Source of the DNA: Phenylobacterium sp.
GTDB taxonomy: Bacteria > Pseudomonadota > Alphaproteobacteria > Caulobacterales > Caulobacteraceae
NCBI GenBank assembly: GCA_018001015.1
Contig: JAGNIV010000011.1
Coordinates: forward strand, 1 to 64,000
Direction of reading: 5' to 3'
Length of the DNA stretch: 64,000 nucleotides
Shown: positions 48,901-58,395 of the stretch, piece after piece
Layout: each line of letters opens with the position of its first letter
Numbering within the stretch: position 1 is the first letter of the stretch
Notes under the pieces: generated by a model
The model's database searches: none
What the model saw: only the letters and a program-made list of their open reading frames with translations
What the model was told of the DNA's origin: nothing
Translations under genes and position numbers: made by a program

Positions 48901-49887
48901 ATGATCAAGACCAGGATCACGGAGATGTTCGGCGTCGAGACGCCGCTGATCATGGGGGGGATGACCGGCGTCGGCTACGCCCGCCTGGTGGCCGCCGTGG
49001 CCAATGCCGGGGCGCTCGGCTTCATCACCGCCCACCACTCCAACAACAAGCAGGAGCTGCTCGATGAAATCGAGCTGTGCCGCAGCCTGACCGACAAGCC
49101 GTTCGGGGTGAACCTCACCCTGCTGCCGTCGCTGAACAAGATTCCCTACGACGAGTACCGCGAGGCCATCATCGAGAGCGGCATCAAGATCGTCGAGACC
49201 GCCGGCCGCAATCCCACCGACCACCTGCCCGCCTTCAAGGAGGCCGGGGTGAAGGTGATCCACAAGTGCACCTCGGTCCGCCACGCGGTGACCGCCGTGC
49301 GCCACGGCGTGGACATCGTCTCCATCGACGGCTTCGAGTGCGCCGGTCACCCGGGCGAGGACGACGTCGGCCTGATCGTGCTGCTGCCGGCCACGGTGGA
49401 CGCGCTCGGCGACACCCCGGTGATCGCCTCGGGCGGCATGGCCGACGGCCGCAGCCTGGCCGCGGCCCTGATGCTGGGCGCCGACGGGGTCAACATGGGC
49501 ACCCGCTTCATGGCCACCCAGGAGTGCGCCATCCACGAGAACGTGAAGAAGAAGATCGTCGAGAACACCGAGCGCGACACCCTGCTGACCAACCGCACCC
49601 TGCGCAACACCAGCCGCGTGGCCCGCAACGCGGTGTCGGAAGAGGTGGTGGCCATCCAGCAGGACTCCACCAAGACCATCGAGGACGTGCGCCACCTGGT
49701 GGCTGGCGTCCGCGGCCGCACCAACGTCATGGGCGCCGGCGACACCGACGGCGGCATCTGGACCGTCGGCCAGAGCCAGGGCCTGATCCACGACATCCCC
49801 ACCTGCAAGGACATGGTGGCCAACATCATGGCCGAAGCCGAACAGGTCCTCACCCGGAACGCCAAGCGCGTGGTGGTGAGCGCCTAG
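48901..49887 (+). CDS. NAD(P)H-dependent flavin oxidoreductase (nitronate monooxygenase family)
   Basis: The 328-residue FMN-dependent TIM-barrel protein starts TPLIMGGMTGVGYARLVAAVANAGALGFI, contains the GFECAGHPGEDDVG loop with the family's active-site His, and ends in phosphate-binding PVIASGGMADGRSLAAALMLGADGVNMGTRF. Members oxidise propionate-3-nitronate or reduce enoyl thioesters; the substrate here is not assignable. AGCAGGGGACG gives a moderate ribosome site. Confidence 0.9.
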   Translation: MIKTRITEMFGVETPLIMGGMTGVGYARLVAAVANAGALGFITAHHSNNKQELLDEIELCRSLTDKPFGVNLTLLPSLNKIPYDEYREAIIESGIKIVETAGRNPTDHLPAFKEAGVKVIHKCTSVRHAVTAVRHGVDIVSIDGFECAGHPGEDDVGLIVLLPATVDALGDTPVIASGGMADGRSLAAALMLGADGVNMGTRFMATQECAIHENVKKKIVENTERDTLLTNRTLRNTSRVARNAVSEEVVAIQQDSTKTIEDVRHLVAGVRGRTNVMGAGDTDGGIWTVGQSQGLIHDIPTCKDMVANIMAEAEQVLTRNAKRVVVSA

Positions 49888-49895
49888 CTCCTGGA

Positions 49896-49931
49896 CGTCA
49901 TCCCGGACGCCGAAGGCGATCCGGGATGACG
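49896..49931. repeat. Short dispersed palindrome (family 1)
   Basis: CGTCATCCCGGACGCC and GGCGATCCGGGATGACG form a compact copy just after the oxidoreductase stop. Confidence 0.75.
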
Positions 49932-49951
49932 GTGAGGCCACACCCCCAACT

Positions 49952-50082
49952 CCGCTCATCCCGGCGAAGGCCGGGACCCAGATTCATCTCCGGCCGTCAG
50001 AGATGATCCCTATCCCCGCCCAGGCTTCTCATGAGGCCTAAGTGGGTTTCACCTGGGTCCCGGCCTTCGCCGGGATGAGCGG
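49952..50082. repeat. Dispersed palindromic repeat (CCGCTCATCCCGG family)
   Basis: The left end CCGCTCATCCCGGCGAAGG and right end CCTTCGCCGGGATGAGCGG are exact inverted repeats; GGGACCCAG/CTGGGTCCC pairs inside. The same end sequence is present at 101-126 beside the IS30 remnant. Confidence 0.85.
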
Positions 50083-50122
50083 ATGGGGGTGACGCCCCGC
50101 CAGGATTTCTCAGGCACCCCCC

Positions 50123-50848
50123 ATGCCCCGCATCGCCGCCGCCCAGACGCCGGAATTCCGCGAAGACGTCGATGCCGCCCTCGCCTACGCCCTGACCGTC
50201 ATCGCCGAGGCGACCACCCAGGGCGCCGACCTGCTGGTGTTCCCGGAGGGCTACCTCCAGGGCTACCTCACCGACGAACCCCTGGCGCGGCGCCACGCCC
50301 TCAACCTGACCTCCCCAGAGTTCGAGGCCATCCTCACCCGCCTCCCGACCACCGCCCCCACCCTCGTCCTGGGCCTGATCGAGGAAGAGGGCGGCCGCGT
50401 CTTCAACACCGCCGCCGTCATCGCCCATGGCGAACTCGTGGGCCGCTACCGCAAGACCCACCTGCTGGCCGGGGAGGCCTTCTTCGGCCCCGGAACCGAC
50501 TGCCCCGCCTTCGAGGCCGGCGGCGTCAGGTTCGGGATCAACATCTGCTACGACACCAACTTCCCGGACGCCGCCCAGGCCGTCGCCGACACCGGCGCCA
50601 CCCTGCTGGTCTGCTGCGCCAACAACATGATGCGCCGCGCCAACGCCGAGCCCTGGCGCGACCGCCACAACCCCATCCGCGGCGAACGCTGCCGCGAGAC
50701 CGGGCTGTGGCTGATCTCCGCCGACGTCACGGGCCAGCGCGGAGAACGCGTCGCCTGGGGCCCCACGGCGGTGCTGAACCCGCAGGGCGAGGTGGTGGCC
50801 CAACTGCCGCTGGACCAGCCCGGCCTGCTGGTGTTCGACATGCCGTGA
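50123..50848 (+). CDS. Carbon-nitrogen hydrolase (nitrilase superfamily)
   Basis: The 241-residue protein has the complete nitrilase triad: Glu42 in VFPEGYLQGY, Lys near 110 in YRKTHLLAGE and Cys near 143 in GINICYDTNFPD. The family hydrolyses amides or nitriles; ADLLVFPEG and the short length suggest an amidase-type member. The substrate is unknown. No signal peptide. It lies between repeats. Confidence 0.88.
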   Translation: MPRIAAAQTPEFREDVDAALAYALTVIAEATTQGADLLVFPEGYLQGYLTDEPLARRHALNLTSPEFEAILTRLPTTAPTLVLGLIEEEGGRVFNTAAVIAHGELVGRYRKTHLLAGEAFFGPGTDCPAFEAGGVRFGINICYDTNFPDAAQAVADTGATLLVCCANNMMRRANAEPWRDRHNPIRGERCRETGLWLISADVTGQRGERVAWGPTAVLNPQGEVVAQLPLDQPGLLVFDMP

Positions 50849-50859
50849 AGTCGTAGATC

Positions 50860-51007
50860 CTCCCCCAGGCGCGCAGCGCCGATGTGGGGGAGGTGGCGCG
50901 GACCGCAGGTCCGTGCCGGAGGGGGACCAACGTAGTTGGCGTCGACTTCAGCGGAACAAGGGTCAAGGTCCCCCTCAGTCAGCTTCGCTGACAGCTCCCC
51001 CAGAGGT
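50860..51007. repeat. Intergenic repeat with GGGGGAG ends (family 3, reverse orientation)
   Basis: Begins CCTCCCCCAGGCGCGCAGCG and ends CAGCTCCCCCAGAGG; the reverse-complement of the element at 43741-43892 over most of its length, though the middle differs. It supplies the final codons and stop of the four-HTH gene at 50975. Confidence 0.7.
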
Positions 51008-51847
51008 GGAGCATCTTCGGACCACTCCCGCCAGCGCATCCACCCGCGCCACCTCGTCCAGCCCGCGCGCCCACTGGCCCTCCTCCCGCGCCCAGGCCAG
51101 CATCTGCGCGAACTCCGGCCCCTGCCGCTGCCACGCCATCAGGGTGGCGTAGCTGGGCAGCCCCGGGTCCCGAGACACCTCCAACAGCGTGGCGCCCGCC
51201 GTCATCCGGGTCAGGATGTGATCAAACAGCGTCGGCGTCAGGCGGCGCGGCTGGCGGCTGCGGTGATACTGACCGTTCAGCTTGGCGACCCGCAGGGCCT
51301 CGGCGAAGTCCGGCCGCATCGCCTTCCAGCGAGCCAGATCGATCCTGACCGGCACGGTCCTGTCGGTCTCGATATCCCGTATGAGCTCCCCGAACGCCAC
51401 CCGCCGAATGATCTCGTCGGCGACGTCTTCGTCATAGCGCGCCCATTTGCGCGGCCCGGTCTTGCGGGCGGCCAGGGCGGCGGCCGCCAGCGCGGCGGCG
51501 AAGTCCGGTCGCTCGGCCTTCCAGCGGTTGAGGCGCACCCGGTCCGGCCACTCTGGCCTCTGCACCAGCTTGACGATCGTCCCCCCTCGCCGCACCGCCA
51601 GCAGAAAGGCCTGCGCCTGCTCGGCGTCGAACACCGGCCCCGCCGTGGCGCTGACCTTCATACCGCGCCGCCACTCCCGGGCGTATTTCAGCCGCTGGGC
51701 GAAGTGCGGGTCCTGCCGCGCCCAGGCATAGATTGTGGTCCTGTGCGGAAACCCAGGCCGCGTCTGCAGGTCTTCCAGGCGCCAGCTCCCCTCCACCGCC
51801 TCGCAGACGCGGGTCATGGTCTCGGCGCGGGGATAGGGAGGATGCAT
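50975..51847 (-). CDS. Protein of four tandem HTH-like (terminase-small-subunit type) modules
   Basis: The 290-residue soluble protein consists of four ~50-60-residue modules, each a helix-turn-helix unit like those at the N-terminus of phage terminase small subunits: an opening helix, a short 'tIY-x-W' recognition turn and a closing 'DPxF-x-LxxAR' helix. Examples are the DPHFAQRLKYAREW, RPDFAAALAAA, RPDFAEALRVAK and GPEFAQMLAWARE segments, each preceded by W/L-containing turns. No terminase large subunit or phage gene is nearby. The last ~11 codons come from the repeat at 50860-51007. I cannot assign a function; DNA binding is inferred. Confidence 0.72.
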   Translation of the reverse strand: MHPPYPRAETMTRVCEAVEGSWRLEDLQTRPGFPHRTTIYAWARQDPHFAQRLKYAREWRRGMKVSATAGPVFDAEQAQAFLLAVRRGGTIVKLVQRPEWPDRVRLNRWKAERPDFAAALAAAALAARKTGPRKWARYDEDVADEIIRRVAFGELIRDIETDRTVPVRIDLARWKAMRPDFAEALRVAKLNGQYHRSRQPRRLTPTLFDHILTRMTAGATLLEVSRDPGLPSYATLMAWQRQGPEFAQMLAWAREEGQWARGLDEVARVDALAGVVRRCSTSGGAVSEAD

Positions 51848-52179
51848 GGGCTGAGAATATCAGCAGAGTCGCATAAGAACAAAATAAGAACAATATTTCT
51901 CGCCCTCCCTTCCCGTTGGCGGATGGGGGAAGGGTCGGGGATGGGGGTGAAGGCAGGGCCAGAGGGTGAAGGCCAGGACCGGCTCAGCGCCTCGTGAGAT
52001 CAAACCCAGGCTCGGCACGCGCACCCCCACCCAACCCTCCCCATCGAGGGGGAGGGCTCTAGCGCCCGCCCCACAGCCAAGATTCTTTTCCGAACGGCGG
52101 AGCTTTATCGCCACGGCTGCGTTTGATTTTCACGGGGGTTGGTGACAGCCCCCTCCGAGACGACTTCAGAGGGCCTTTC
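51848..52179. other. Non-coding stretch with short repeats upstream of the sigma factor
   Basis: This 332-bp gap has an AT-rich start beside the HTH gene, then low-complexity GGGGG-rich runs and a CCCTCCCC-ATCGA-GGGGGAGGG palindrome near 52035-52056. I see no small gene. The promoter of the sigma gene must lie in its last ~100 bp, but no clear EcfG (GGAAC-N16/17-CGTT) match was found. Confidence 0.5.
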
Positions 52180-52773
52180 ATGACCGCGACCACGACCTCC
52201 GCCGACAAGGATTTCATGGGCGAACTGACCGCCCTCATTCCCCACATGCGGGCCTTTGCGCACTCCCTGTGCCGCAACGCCGTGGAAGCCGACGACCTGG
52301 CCCAGGACGCCCTGCTGCGCGCCTGGAACAACCGCACCAGCTATCAGCCGGGCACCAACATGAAGGCCTGGACCTTCATGATCCTGCGCAACCAGTTCTA
52401 TTCCGACAAGCGCCGGTCGTGGCGCTCGACCCAGCTCGACCCGGAAACCGCCGAGCGGACCCTGGTGGCGGTCTCCAACCCCATCGCCACCCTGGAGCTG
52501 GACGAGGTCCGCCGCGCCCTGGCCATGCTGCCCGACGACCAGCGCGAGGCGCTGATCCTGATCGGCGCCGGCGGCCTGAGCTATGAGGAAGTCGCCGACA
52601 TCTGCGGCAGCGCCATCGGCACCATCAAGAGCCGCGTCAGCCGCGCCCGCGACCGCCTGGCCCTGATCCTGGCCGAGGGCTCCTATGACCAGGATGATGT
52701 CCTGCCGTCGTCGGCCATGGCCACCCTGATGAACACCCTCGACCGCCTCTCGGCGCCCCGGATGGCCGCTTAG
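52180..52773 (+). CDS. ECF sigma factor, EcfG/SigT-like
   Basis: The 197-residue sigma factor has region 2 (ALIPHMRAFAHSLCRNAVEADDLAQDALLRAWNN) and region 4 (LPDDQREALILIGAGGLSYEEVADI, GTIKSRVSRARDRL), closest to the EcfG group that runs the alphaproteobacterial general stress response. Chromosomal EcfG genes are usually next to nepR and phyR; neither is here, so this may be a SigU-type paralogue. Start is the ATG at MTATTTSAD; an upstream in-frame ATG at 52123 is less likely. A palindrome and a terminator follow. Confidence 0.87.
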   Translation: MTATTTSADKDFMGELTALIPHMRAFAHSLCRNAVEADDLAQDALLRAWNNRTSYQPGTNMKAWTFMILRNQFYSDKRRSWRSTQLDPETAERTLVAVSNPIATLELDEVRRALAMLPDDQREALILIGAGGLSYEEVADICGSAIGTIKSRVSRARDRLALILAEGSYDQDDVLPSSAMATLMNTLDRLSAPRMAA

Positions 52774-52800
52774 CTAAAGGGCCCCGACCCGGAGCAGGCC

Positions 52801-52852
52801 TAGAGCGCGCCAGGGTTAAGTGGAACCCGGTTAACCCGCCCGGCGCGCTCTA
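52801..52852. repeat. TAGAGCG-type palindrome
   Basis: TAGAGCGCGCC/GGCGCGCTCTA forms the outer 11-bp stem and GGGTTAA/TTAACCC the inner one. It resembles the repeat at 26634-26685. Confidence 0.7.
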
Positions 52853-52881
52853 CATCTTTGAGTTTAGAGCCTGGAACACCG

Positions 52882-52917
52882 AAAAGCCGCCCCTGTCCTG
52901 ACAGCGGCGGCTTTTTT
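52882..52917 (+). terminator. Rho-independent terminator downstream of the sigma factor
   Basis: AAAGCCGC and GCGGCTTT pair with an inner CTGT/ACAG stem, followed by TTTTTT. Confidence 0.88.
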
Positions 52918-52964
52918 CTGTCTCAGTATGTCCTTGTCCCCTTGCGGGGTCGGGTAAACTCAAC

Positions 52965-53059
52965 CGTCATCCCGGCCGCAGCGGAGCGGAGAGCCGGGAC
53001 CCAGGGGCGGCGCGTTCGGCCCCTGGGTCCCGGATCGCCTGTCGGCGTCCGGGATGACG
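52965..53059. repeat. Dispersed palindromic repeat (family 1)
   Basis: CGTCATCCCGGCCGCAGCGG to GTCGGCGTCCGGGATGACG, with inner CCCAGGGG/CCCCTGGG. Confidence 0.85.
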
Positions 53060-53144
53060 TGAAGAGTTTGGGAGGGGAGCGAAACCCCTCATACGTCGGC
53101 TACGCCGCCACCTTCTCCCCCAAGGGGAGAAGGAAAAACCAAGC

Positions 53145-53465
<321 letters not shown>

Positions 53466-53484
53466 TTACTCCCCTTCGCCCGCC

Positions 53485-54714
53485 TTAAGCGGCGACCTCT
53501 TTCATGGAAACGGTTGGATCGGCAAGCCTGTCGAGATTGACCGGTTTGCGGTTCCCGATGAGCTGGCGGCCCATCATGTATTCCGGCGGGGCGTTGACCG
53601 CCTCCACCGATTGAATCTGATCGCCCTTCAGGTGGAAGATGGCGAACTTGCCGGAAGCGGGGTCGCCCCGCACCAGGACCCTGTCGGCGTCGAAGGGCAG
53701 GCCGGCGATCTGCAGCTTCAGATCATACTGGTCCGACCAGTTCCACGGCACTTCGGGCGTCGGCGCCGGGCGGCCGGTGATGGCGGCGGCCACCTGCTTG
53801 GCCTGCTCCAGGGCGCTGGGCACGCTCTCGGGGCCGAACATCCGGTCATAGAGCGGCAAGGGCCGGTGGCTGCAGTCGCCAATGGCGAAGATGGCGGGGT
53901 CGGAGGTGCGGGCCTCGAGGTCCACCACCACGCCGCGGGCGGTCTCCAGACCGGCGTCGGCGGCGATCTCGTCATTGGGCTTGGCGCCCACCCCCACCAG
54001 CACCACGTCGGCGGGCAGGGTGCGGCCGTCGGCCATCTTCACGCCGGTGACCTTGCCGCCTTCGCCCACCAGGCTGTCGATATGGGCGCCCAGTTCGAAG
54101 CTCACGCCGCGGGCGCGGTGATAGTCGGTGAAGAAGGTCGAGAGCACCTCGCAGGCGCTGCGCGACAGGATGCGGGCCTCGCGCTCGAACACCGTGGCCT
54201 CGGCCCCCAGGGCCCGGGCGGAGGCGGCCACTTCCAGGCCGATATAGCCGCCGCCGATGATGGCGATGTGGCGGCCGGGCTTCAGATGGCCCTTCAGCGC
54301 CTCGGCGTCGGCGGCGCTACGCAGGGACAGCACGCCCGAGAGCTCCGCGCCGGGCAGGGGCAGCTTGTTGGCCCGCATGCCCGTGGCGATCACCAGGAAG
54401 TCGTAGCTGAGCGTCGAACCGTCGGAGAGTTCGACCACCTTGTCCGCCCGCTTCAGGCTGACCGCCGAGATGTTGGGGCGGAAGTCGATCTGGTTCTCGG
54501 CGTAGAATTCCAGGGGTTTCAGCGCCAGGGAGTCCTCGTCGGCCTCCCCCTTCAGCCAGGCCTTGGAAAGCGGCGGCCGTTGGTACGGGGCGATCGGCTC
54601 GTCGCCGACCATGGTGATCGGACCGGCGAAGCCGTATTGGCGCAGCAGGGCCACGAGCGTGCCGCCGGCATGCCCCGCGCCCAGAACCACCACATGCGCG
54701 TCCGATGAACTCAT
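53485..54714 (-). CDS. FAD-dependent ferredoxin reductase
   Basis: The 409-residue flavoprotein has an FAD dinucleotide motif (VVVLGAGHAGGTLV), PYQRPPLSKAWLKGE, an NAD(P)H motif (HIAIIGGGYIGLEVA), the IGDC flavin motif and a reductase C-terminal domain. It is of the putidaredoxin-reductase class and would pass electrons from NADH to the downstream [2Fe-2S] ferredoxin. It lies immediately upstream of the ferredoxin gene. The LSKAWLKG segment and the length are typical. Confidence 0.92.
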   Translation of the reverse strand: MSSSDAHVVVLGAGHAGGTLVALLRQYGFAGPITMVGDEPIAPYQRPPLSKAWLKGEADEDSLALKPLEFYAENQIDFRPNISAVSLKRADKVVELSDGSTLSYDFLVIATGMRANKLPLPGAELSGVLSLRSAADAEALKGHLKPGRHIAIIGGGYIGLEVAASARALGAEATVFEREARILSRSACEVLSTFFTDYHRARGVSFELGAHIDSLVGEGGKVTGVKMADGRTLPADVVLVGVGAKPNDEIAADAGLETARGVVVDLEARTSDPAIFAIGDCSHRPLPLYDRMFGPESVPSALEQAKQVAAAITGRPAPTPEVPWNWSDQYDLKLQIAGLPFDADRVLVRGDPASGKFAIFHLKGDQIQSVEAVNAPPEYMMGRQLIGNRKPVNLDRLADPTVSMKEVAA

Positions 54715-54772
54715 GACAGCCCCATGCAGAAAAATGACGCCCCCGTCAACTTACCGAACAGAGTTCGGATCG

Positions 54773-55555
54773 TCAGACGACCCGTTCGGCCAGCGTCTTC
54801 TTGATCTCAGCGATGGCCTTGGCGGGGTTTAGACCCTTCGGACACACCTGGGCGCAATTCATGATGGTGTGACAGCGATAGAGCTTGAAGGGGTCCTCCA
54901 ACGCGTCCAGCCGCTCGCCGGTGGCCTCGTCGCGGCTATCGATCAGCCAGCGGTAGGCGTGCAGCAGGGTGGCGGGGCCGAGGTACTTGTCGCCGTTCCA
55001 CCAGTAGCTGGGGCACGAGGTGGTGCAGCAGGCGCAGAGGATGCACTCATAGAGGCCGTCCAGCTTCTCGCGGTCCTGCGGGCTCTGGATCCACTCCTTC
55101 TGCGGCTCGGGCGTGGTGGTGTGCAGCCAGGGCTCGATCGAGGCGTACTGGGCGTAGAACATGGTCAGGTCGGGGATCAGGTCCTTGACCACCGGCATGC
55201 TGGGCAGGGGGGCGATGGAGCACTCGTGGCCCGGCTGGTCGGCATGGCCATGGGTGCAGGCCAGGGTGTTGCGGCCGTCGATGTTCATCGCGCAGGAGCC
55301 GCAGACCCCCTCGCGGCACGAGCGGCGGAAGGCGAGCGTCGGGTCGATGGTGTTCTTGATGTGGATCAGGACGTCCAGGACCATGGGGCCGCAGTTGTCG
55401 ACATCCACGTCATAGGTGTCCCACCGGGGGTTCTCGGTCCCCTCGGGGTCGTAGCGGTAGACCTTGAAGGTCTTGGTCTTGCCCGACCCGGCCGGGGCCG
55501 CATGGTGACGGCCCTTCTGGACGCGGGAATTCTTCGGCAGGGTAAGTTGAACCAT
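54773..55555 (-). CDS. sdhB: Succinate dehydrogenase iron-sulphur subunit
   Basis: The 260-residue subunit carries the [2Fe-2S] ligands ([10 protein letters not shown] ... C), the [4Fe-4S]/[3Fe-4S] motifs [16 protein letters not shown] and [11 protein letters not shown]. It passes electrons from SdhA to ubiquinone at the inner membrane face. Start is MVQLTLPKN. It follows sdhA after 46 bp and ends the operon. Confidence 0.97.
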   Translation of the reverse strand: MVQLTLPKNSRVQKGRHHAAPAGSGKTKTFKVYRYDPEGTENPRWDTYDVDVDNCGPMVLDVLIHIKNTIDPTLAFRRSCREGVCGSCAMNIDGRNTLACTHGHADQPGHECSIAPLPSMPVVKDLIPDLTMFYAQYASIEPWLHTTTPEPQKEWIQSPQDREKLDGLYECILCACCTTSCPSYWWNGDKYLGPATLLHAYRWLIDSRDEATGERLDALEDPFKLYRCHTIMNCAQVCPKGLNPAKAIAEIKKTLAERVV

Positions 55556-55601
55556 CAGACGCTTTCCTGAGAAACCTTGATCGCCATCGAGCCTCGCGGC
55601 C

Positions 55602-57389
55602 TCAGTACACCCGCGCCTTGGGCGGGATGTAAGCGATGTCATTGGTCATGGTGAAGTCGTGGACCGGCCGGTAGTCGATGGCCACCTTGCCCGTGGCGTC
55701 GTCGAACCAGGTCAGGGTGTGCTTCATCCACTGGCCGTCGTCGCGATCGGGGAAGTCCTCGTGGGCGTGGGCCCCGCGGCTTTCCGTCCGGTTGTGCGCG
55801 CCGACCACCGTGGTCACCGCCTGGCCGATCAGATTGTCCAGCTCCAGGGTCTCCATCAGGTCGGTGTTCCAGACCATGCCCCGGTCGGTGACCTTCAGGT
55901 CCGAGCGCTTGGCCTGGACGGCCTCCAGGCGCTTCACGCCCGAGGCCAGGCTGTCGCTGGTGCGGAACACCGCGGCGTCCTCCTGCATGGCCATCTGCAT
56001 CTCCAGGCGAAGCGCCGCCGTGGTGGTGCCGCCCGAGGCGTTCCGGAACCTGTCGAACCGTGCCAGATGGGCGTCGGTTTCGTTCTTCTTGAGCTCCGGC
56101 TGGGTCGCCCCGGCCTTGATGGTCGCCGCCGTGCGCAGCGCGGCTGAGCGGCCAAACACCACCAGGTCGATCAGCGAGTTGGACCCCAGCCGGTTGGCCC
56201 CGTGCACCGAAACGCACGCCGCCTCACCGACCGCCATCAGCCCGGGAACCACCTTGTCCGGATTGTCGCCCTCGCGCGTGACCACCTCGGAGAAGAAGTT
56301 CGTGGGGATGCCGCCCATGTTGTAGTGCACCGTCGGCAGCACCGGGATCGGCTGCTTCGTGACGTCGACGCCGGCGAAGATCTTGGCGCTTTCCGAAATG
56401 CCCGGCAGGCGCTGGTGCAGGATCTTGGGGTCCAGGTGGTCGAGGTGCAGGTGGATGTGGTCCTTCTTGGGACCCACGCCGCGGCCTTCACGGATTTCGA
56501 TGGTCATGGCGCGGCTGACCATGTCGCGCGGCGCCAGGTCCTTCACCGACGGCGCATAGCGCTCCATGAAGCGCTCGCCCTCGGAGTTGGTCAGGTAGCC
56601 GCCCTCGCCCCGCGCGCCCTCGGTGATCAGGCAGCCGGCGCCGTAGATGCCGGTGGGGTGGAATTGCACGAACTCCATGTCCTGCAGCGGCAGGCCCGCC
56701 CGCAGCGCCATGCCGCCGCCGTCGCCGGTGCAGGTATGGGCGCTGGTGGCCGAGAAATAGGCCCGGCCATAGCCGCCGGTCGCCAGGATCACCTGCTGGG
56801 CCTGGAACCGGTGCAGGGTCCCGTCATCCAACTTCCAAGCCGTCACCCCCCGGCAAACGCCCTCATCCATAATCAGGTCGAGCGCGAAGTACTCGATGAA
56901 GAACTCGGTCGAGTGGGCCAGGGACTGACCATACATCGTGTGCAGCATGGCGTGGCCGGTGCGGTCGGCCGCCGCGCAGGTGCGCTGGATCGGGGCCTCG
57001 CCGTAGTTGCGCGTCATGCCGCCGAAGGCGCGTTGATAGATCTTGCCTTCCGGGGTGCGCGAGAAGGGCACGCCCCAGTGCTCCAGTTCGTAGACCGCGG
57101 CCGGCGCATTGCGGCAAAGATATTCAATGGCGTCCTGGTCGCCCAGCCAGTCCGACCCCTTGACGGTGTCGTACATGTGCCAGCGCCAGTCATCCTCTCC
57201 CATGTTGCCGAGGCTGGCGGAGATGCCGCCCTGGGCCGCCACGGTGTGAGACCGGGTCGGGAAGACCTTGGAGATACAGGCCGTCTTCAGGCCGGCCTGG
57301 GCGCAGCCCAGGGCCGCGCGCAGACCGGAACCGCCGGCGCCCACGACGACGACGTCAAACTTGTGATCGATGAACTCATAAGTCGCCAT
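55602..57389 (-). CDS. sdhA: Succinate dehydrogenase flavoprotein subunit
   Basis: The 595-residue subunit has the FAD site [16 protein letters not shown], the covalent-FAD His in [16 protein letters not shown], and the active-site [13 protein letters not shown] and [18 protein letters not shown] regions. It oxidises succinate to fumarate in the TCA cycle. Start is at [12 protein letters not shown]. It overlaps no neighbour but is eight bases after sdhD. Confidence 0.97.
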   Translation of the reverse strand: MATYEFIDHKFDVVVVGAGGSGLRAALGCAQAGLKTACISKVFPTRSHTVAAQGGISASLGNMGEDDWRWHMYDTVKGSDWLGDQDAIEYLCRNAPAAVYELEHWGVPFSRTPEGKIYQRAFGGMTRNYGEAPIQRTCAAADRTGHAMLHTMYGQSLAHSTEFFIEYFALDLIMDEGVCRGVTAWKLDDGTLHRFQAQQVILATGGYGRAYFSATSAHTCTGDGGGMALRAGLPLQDMEFVQFHPTGIYGAGCLITEGARGEGGYLTNSEGERFMERYAPSVKDLAPRDMVSRAMTIEIREGRGVGPKKDHIHLHLDHLDPKILHQRLPGISESAKIFAGVDVTKQPIPVLPTVHYNMGGIPTNFFSEVVTREGDNPDKVVPGLMAVGEAACVSVHGANRLGSNSLIDLVVFGRSAALRTAATIKAGATQPELKKNETDAHLARFDRFRNASGGTTTAALRLEMQMAMQEDAAVFRTSDSLASGVKRLEAVQAKRSDLKVTDRGMVWNTDLMETLELDNLIGQAVTTVVGAHNRTESRGAHAHEDFPDRDDGQWMKHTLTWFDDATGKVAIDYRPVHDFTMTNDIAYIPPKARVY

Positions 57390-57397
57390 GGGACCGA

Positions 57398-57784
57398 TCA
57401 AGCGCCTCCCAGCGCGACCTTGAGGATGGAGAACACCGCCAGCGAGCCCATCAGGGCGCAGACGAAGAGGTTGAGCAGCAGCAGGGCCGACTTGCTGAGG
57501 GTCGTGTGGATATAGTCCTCCACGATGACCCGCATGCCCGCATGCATGTGCAGGAAGGACACCGCCGTCAGCAGGACCATCAGCACCGCGTTCAGCGGCT
57601 GCGAAATCCAGGCGACAGCGCCGTAATAGTCGGTGGCCGCCAGGGTGATGACCCCGAAGACCGCCCAGAGGACGAGGGGGACCAGGGCCACCGAGGTGAC
57701 CCGCTCGGCGATCCAGTGACCGACGCCGTGCTTGGCCGAGCCGTGGCCGCGGGCGCGGCGCAGGGGGGTGCGGTAATTTTCCAT
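57398..57784 (-). CDS. sdhD: Succinate dehydrogenase membrane anchor SdhD
   Basis: The 128-residue protein has three membrane helices and the haem-ligand His in [18 protein letters not shown], with the [13 protein letters not shown] start of the first helix. It anchors the dehydrogenase and helps form the quinone site. It overlaps sdhC by one base. Confidence 0.93.
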   Translation of the reverse strand: MENYRTPLRRARGHGSAKHGVGHWIAERVTSVALVPLVLWAVFGVITLAATDYYGAVAWISQPLNAVLMVLLTAVSFLHMHAGMRVIVEDYIHTTLSKSALLLLNLFVCALMGSLAVFSILKVALGGA

Positions 57785-58191
57785 CAGAGCGCTCCCGTCA
57801 TCCAGGCGATGGCCCAGACCGCCAGGGTGGCGGCCACGGCGAAGGCGAAACAGGCGATGGTCGCCATGTTGGCGATAGCGAGCTGGAATCCCTTGCCGCT
57901 GTCCCAGAACAGGTGCTGCACGCCCTTGGCCAGGTGGTAGAAGAGCGACAGGGTCAGGCCGAACATCACCAGCTTGCCCAGAGGCGAGCCCAGCAGCTCC
58001 ATGAAGGCCTGGTAGGCGTCGGGCCCGGCGGCCAGCGACAGGGCCCAGCCGGCCAGGATCAGCGCGCCGCCATAGAGCGCCGAGCCGGTGATGCGATGCA
58101 GGATCGACCCCACCATGGTGGCGTGCGGCCGCCAGCCCATGAGGTGCGGCGACAGCGGCCGTTCACGGGGCCCTTGGGTGGTCTCTGTCAT
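57784..58191 (-). CDS. sdhC: Succinate dehydrogenase cytochrome b556 subunit
   Basis: The 135-residue anchor has the conserved [26 protein letters not shown] segment (quinone site residues) and the haem-ligating His in [17 protein letters not shown]. It is the first gene of sdhCDAB. The 204 bp to the divergent lysR gene show no recognisable element. Confidence 0.94.
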   Translation of the reverse strand: MTETTQGPRERPLSPHLMGWRPHATMVGSILHRITGSALYGGALILAGWALSLAAGPDAYQAFMELLGSPLGKLVMFGLTLSLFYHLAKGVQHLFWDSGKGFQLAIANMATIACFAFAVAATLAVWAIAWMTGAL

Positions 58192-58395
58192 GGCTGTTTC
58201 CGAGAGGACGAAGCGGCTCCGCTTTTAAGCGCCGGGCGCCAAGTGTCAACGAAGCCGCGCGCGGCGCGCCGGCGGACGAACAAGATGTTGGTTATCGGCA
58301 TGGCATCCCGGAAGTTCGCTTGGCGCGAAGGATGATCAGCTTCGACAAGCCTCGCAATGCGTCTTATACGGACACATCCTTCGCCGGAGACGAAG

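Larger units (their letters stand above)
52774..53144. other. Non-coding stretch composed of repeats
   Basis: This 371-bp gap is fully explained by the TAGAGCG palindrome (52801-52852), a terminator (52882-52917), a family-1 repeat (52965-53059) and a CCTTCTCCCC/GGGGAGAAGG hairpin at 53111-53133. No gene is seen. Confidence 0.7.
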
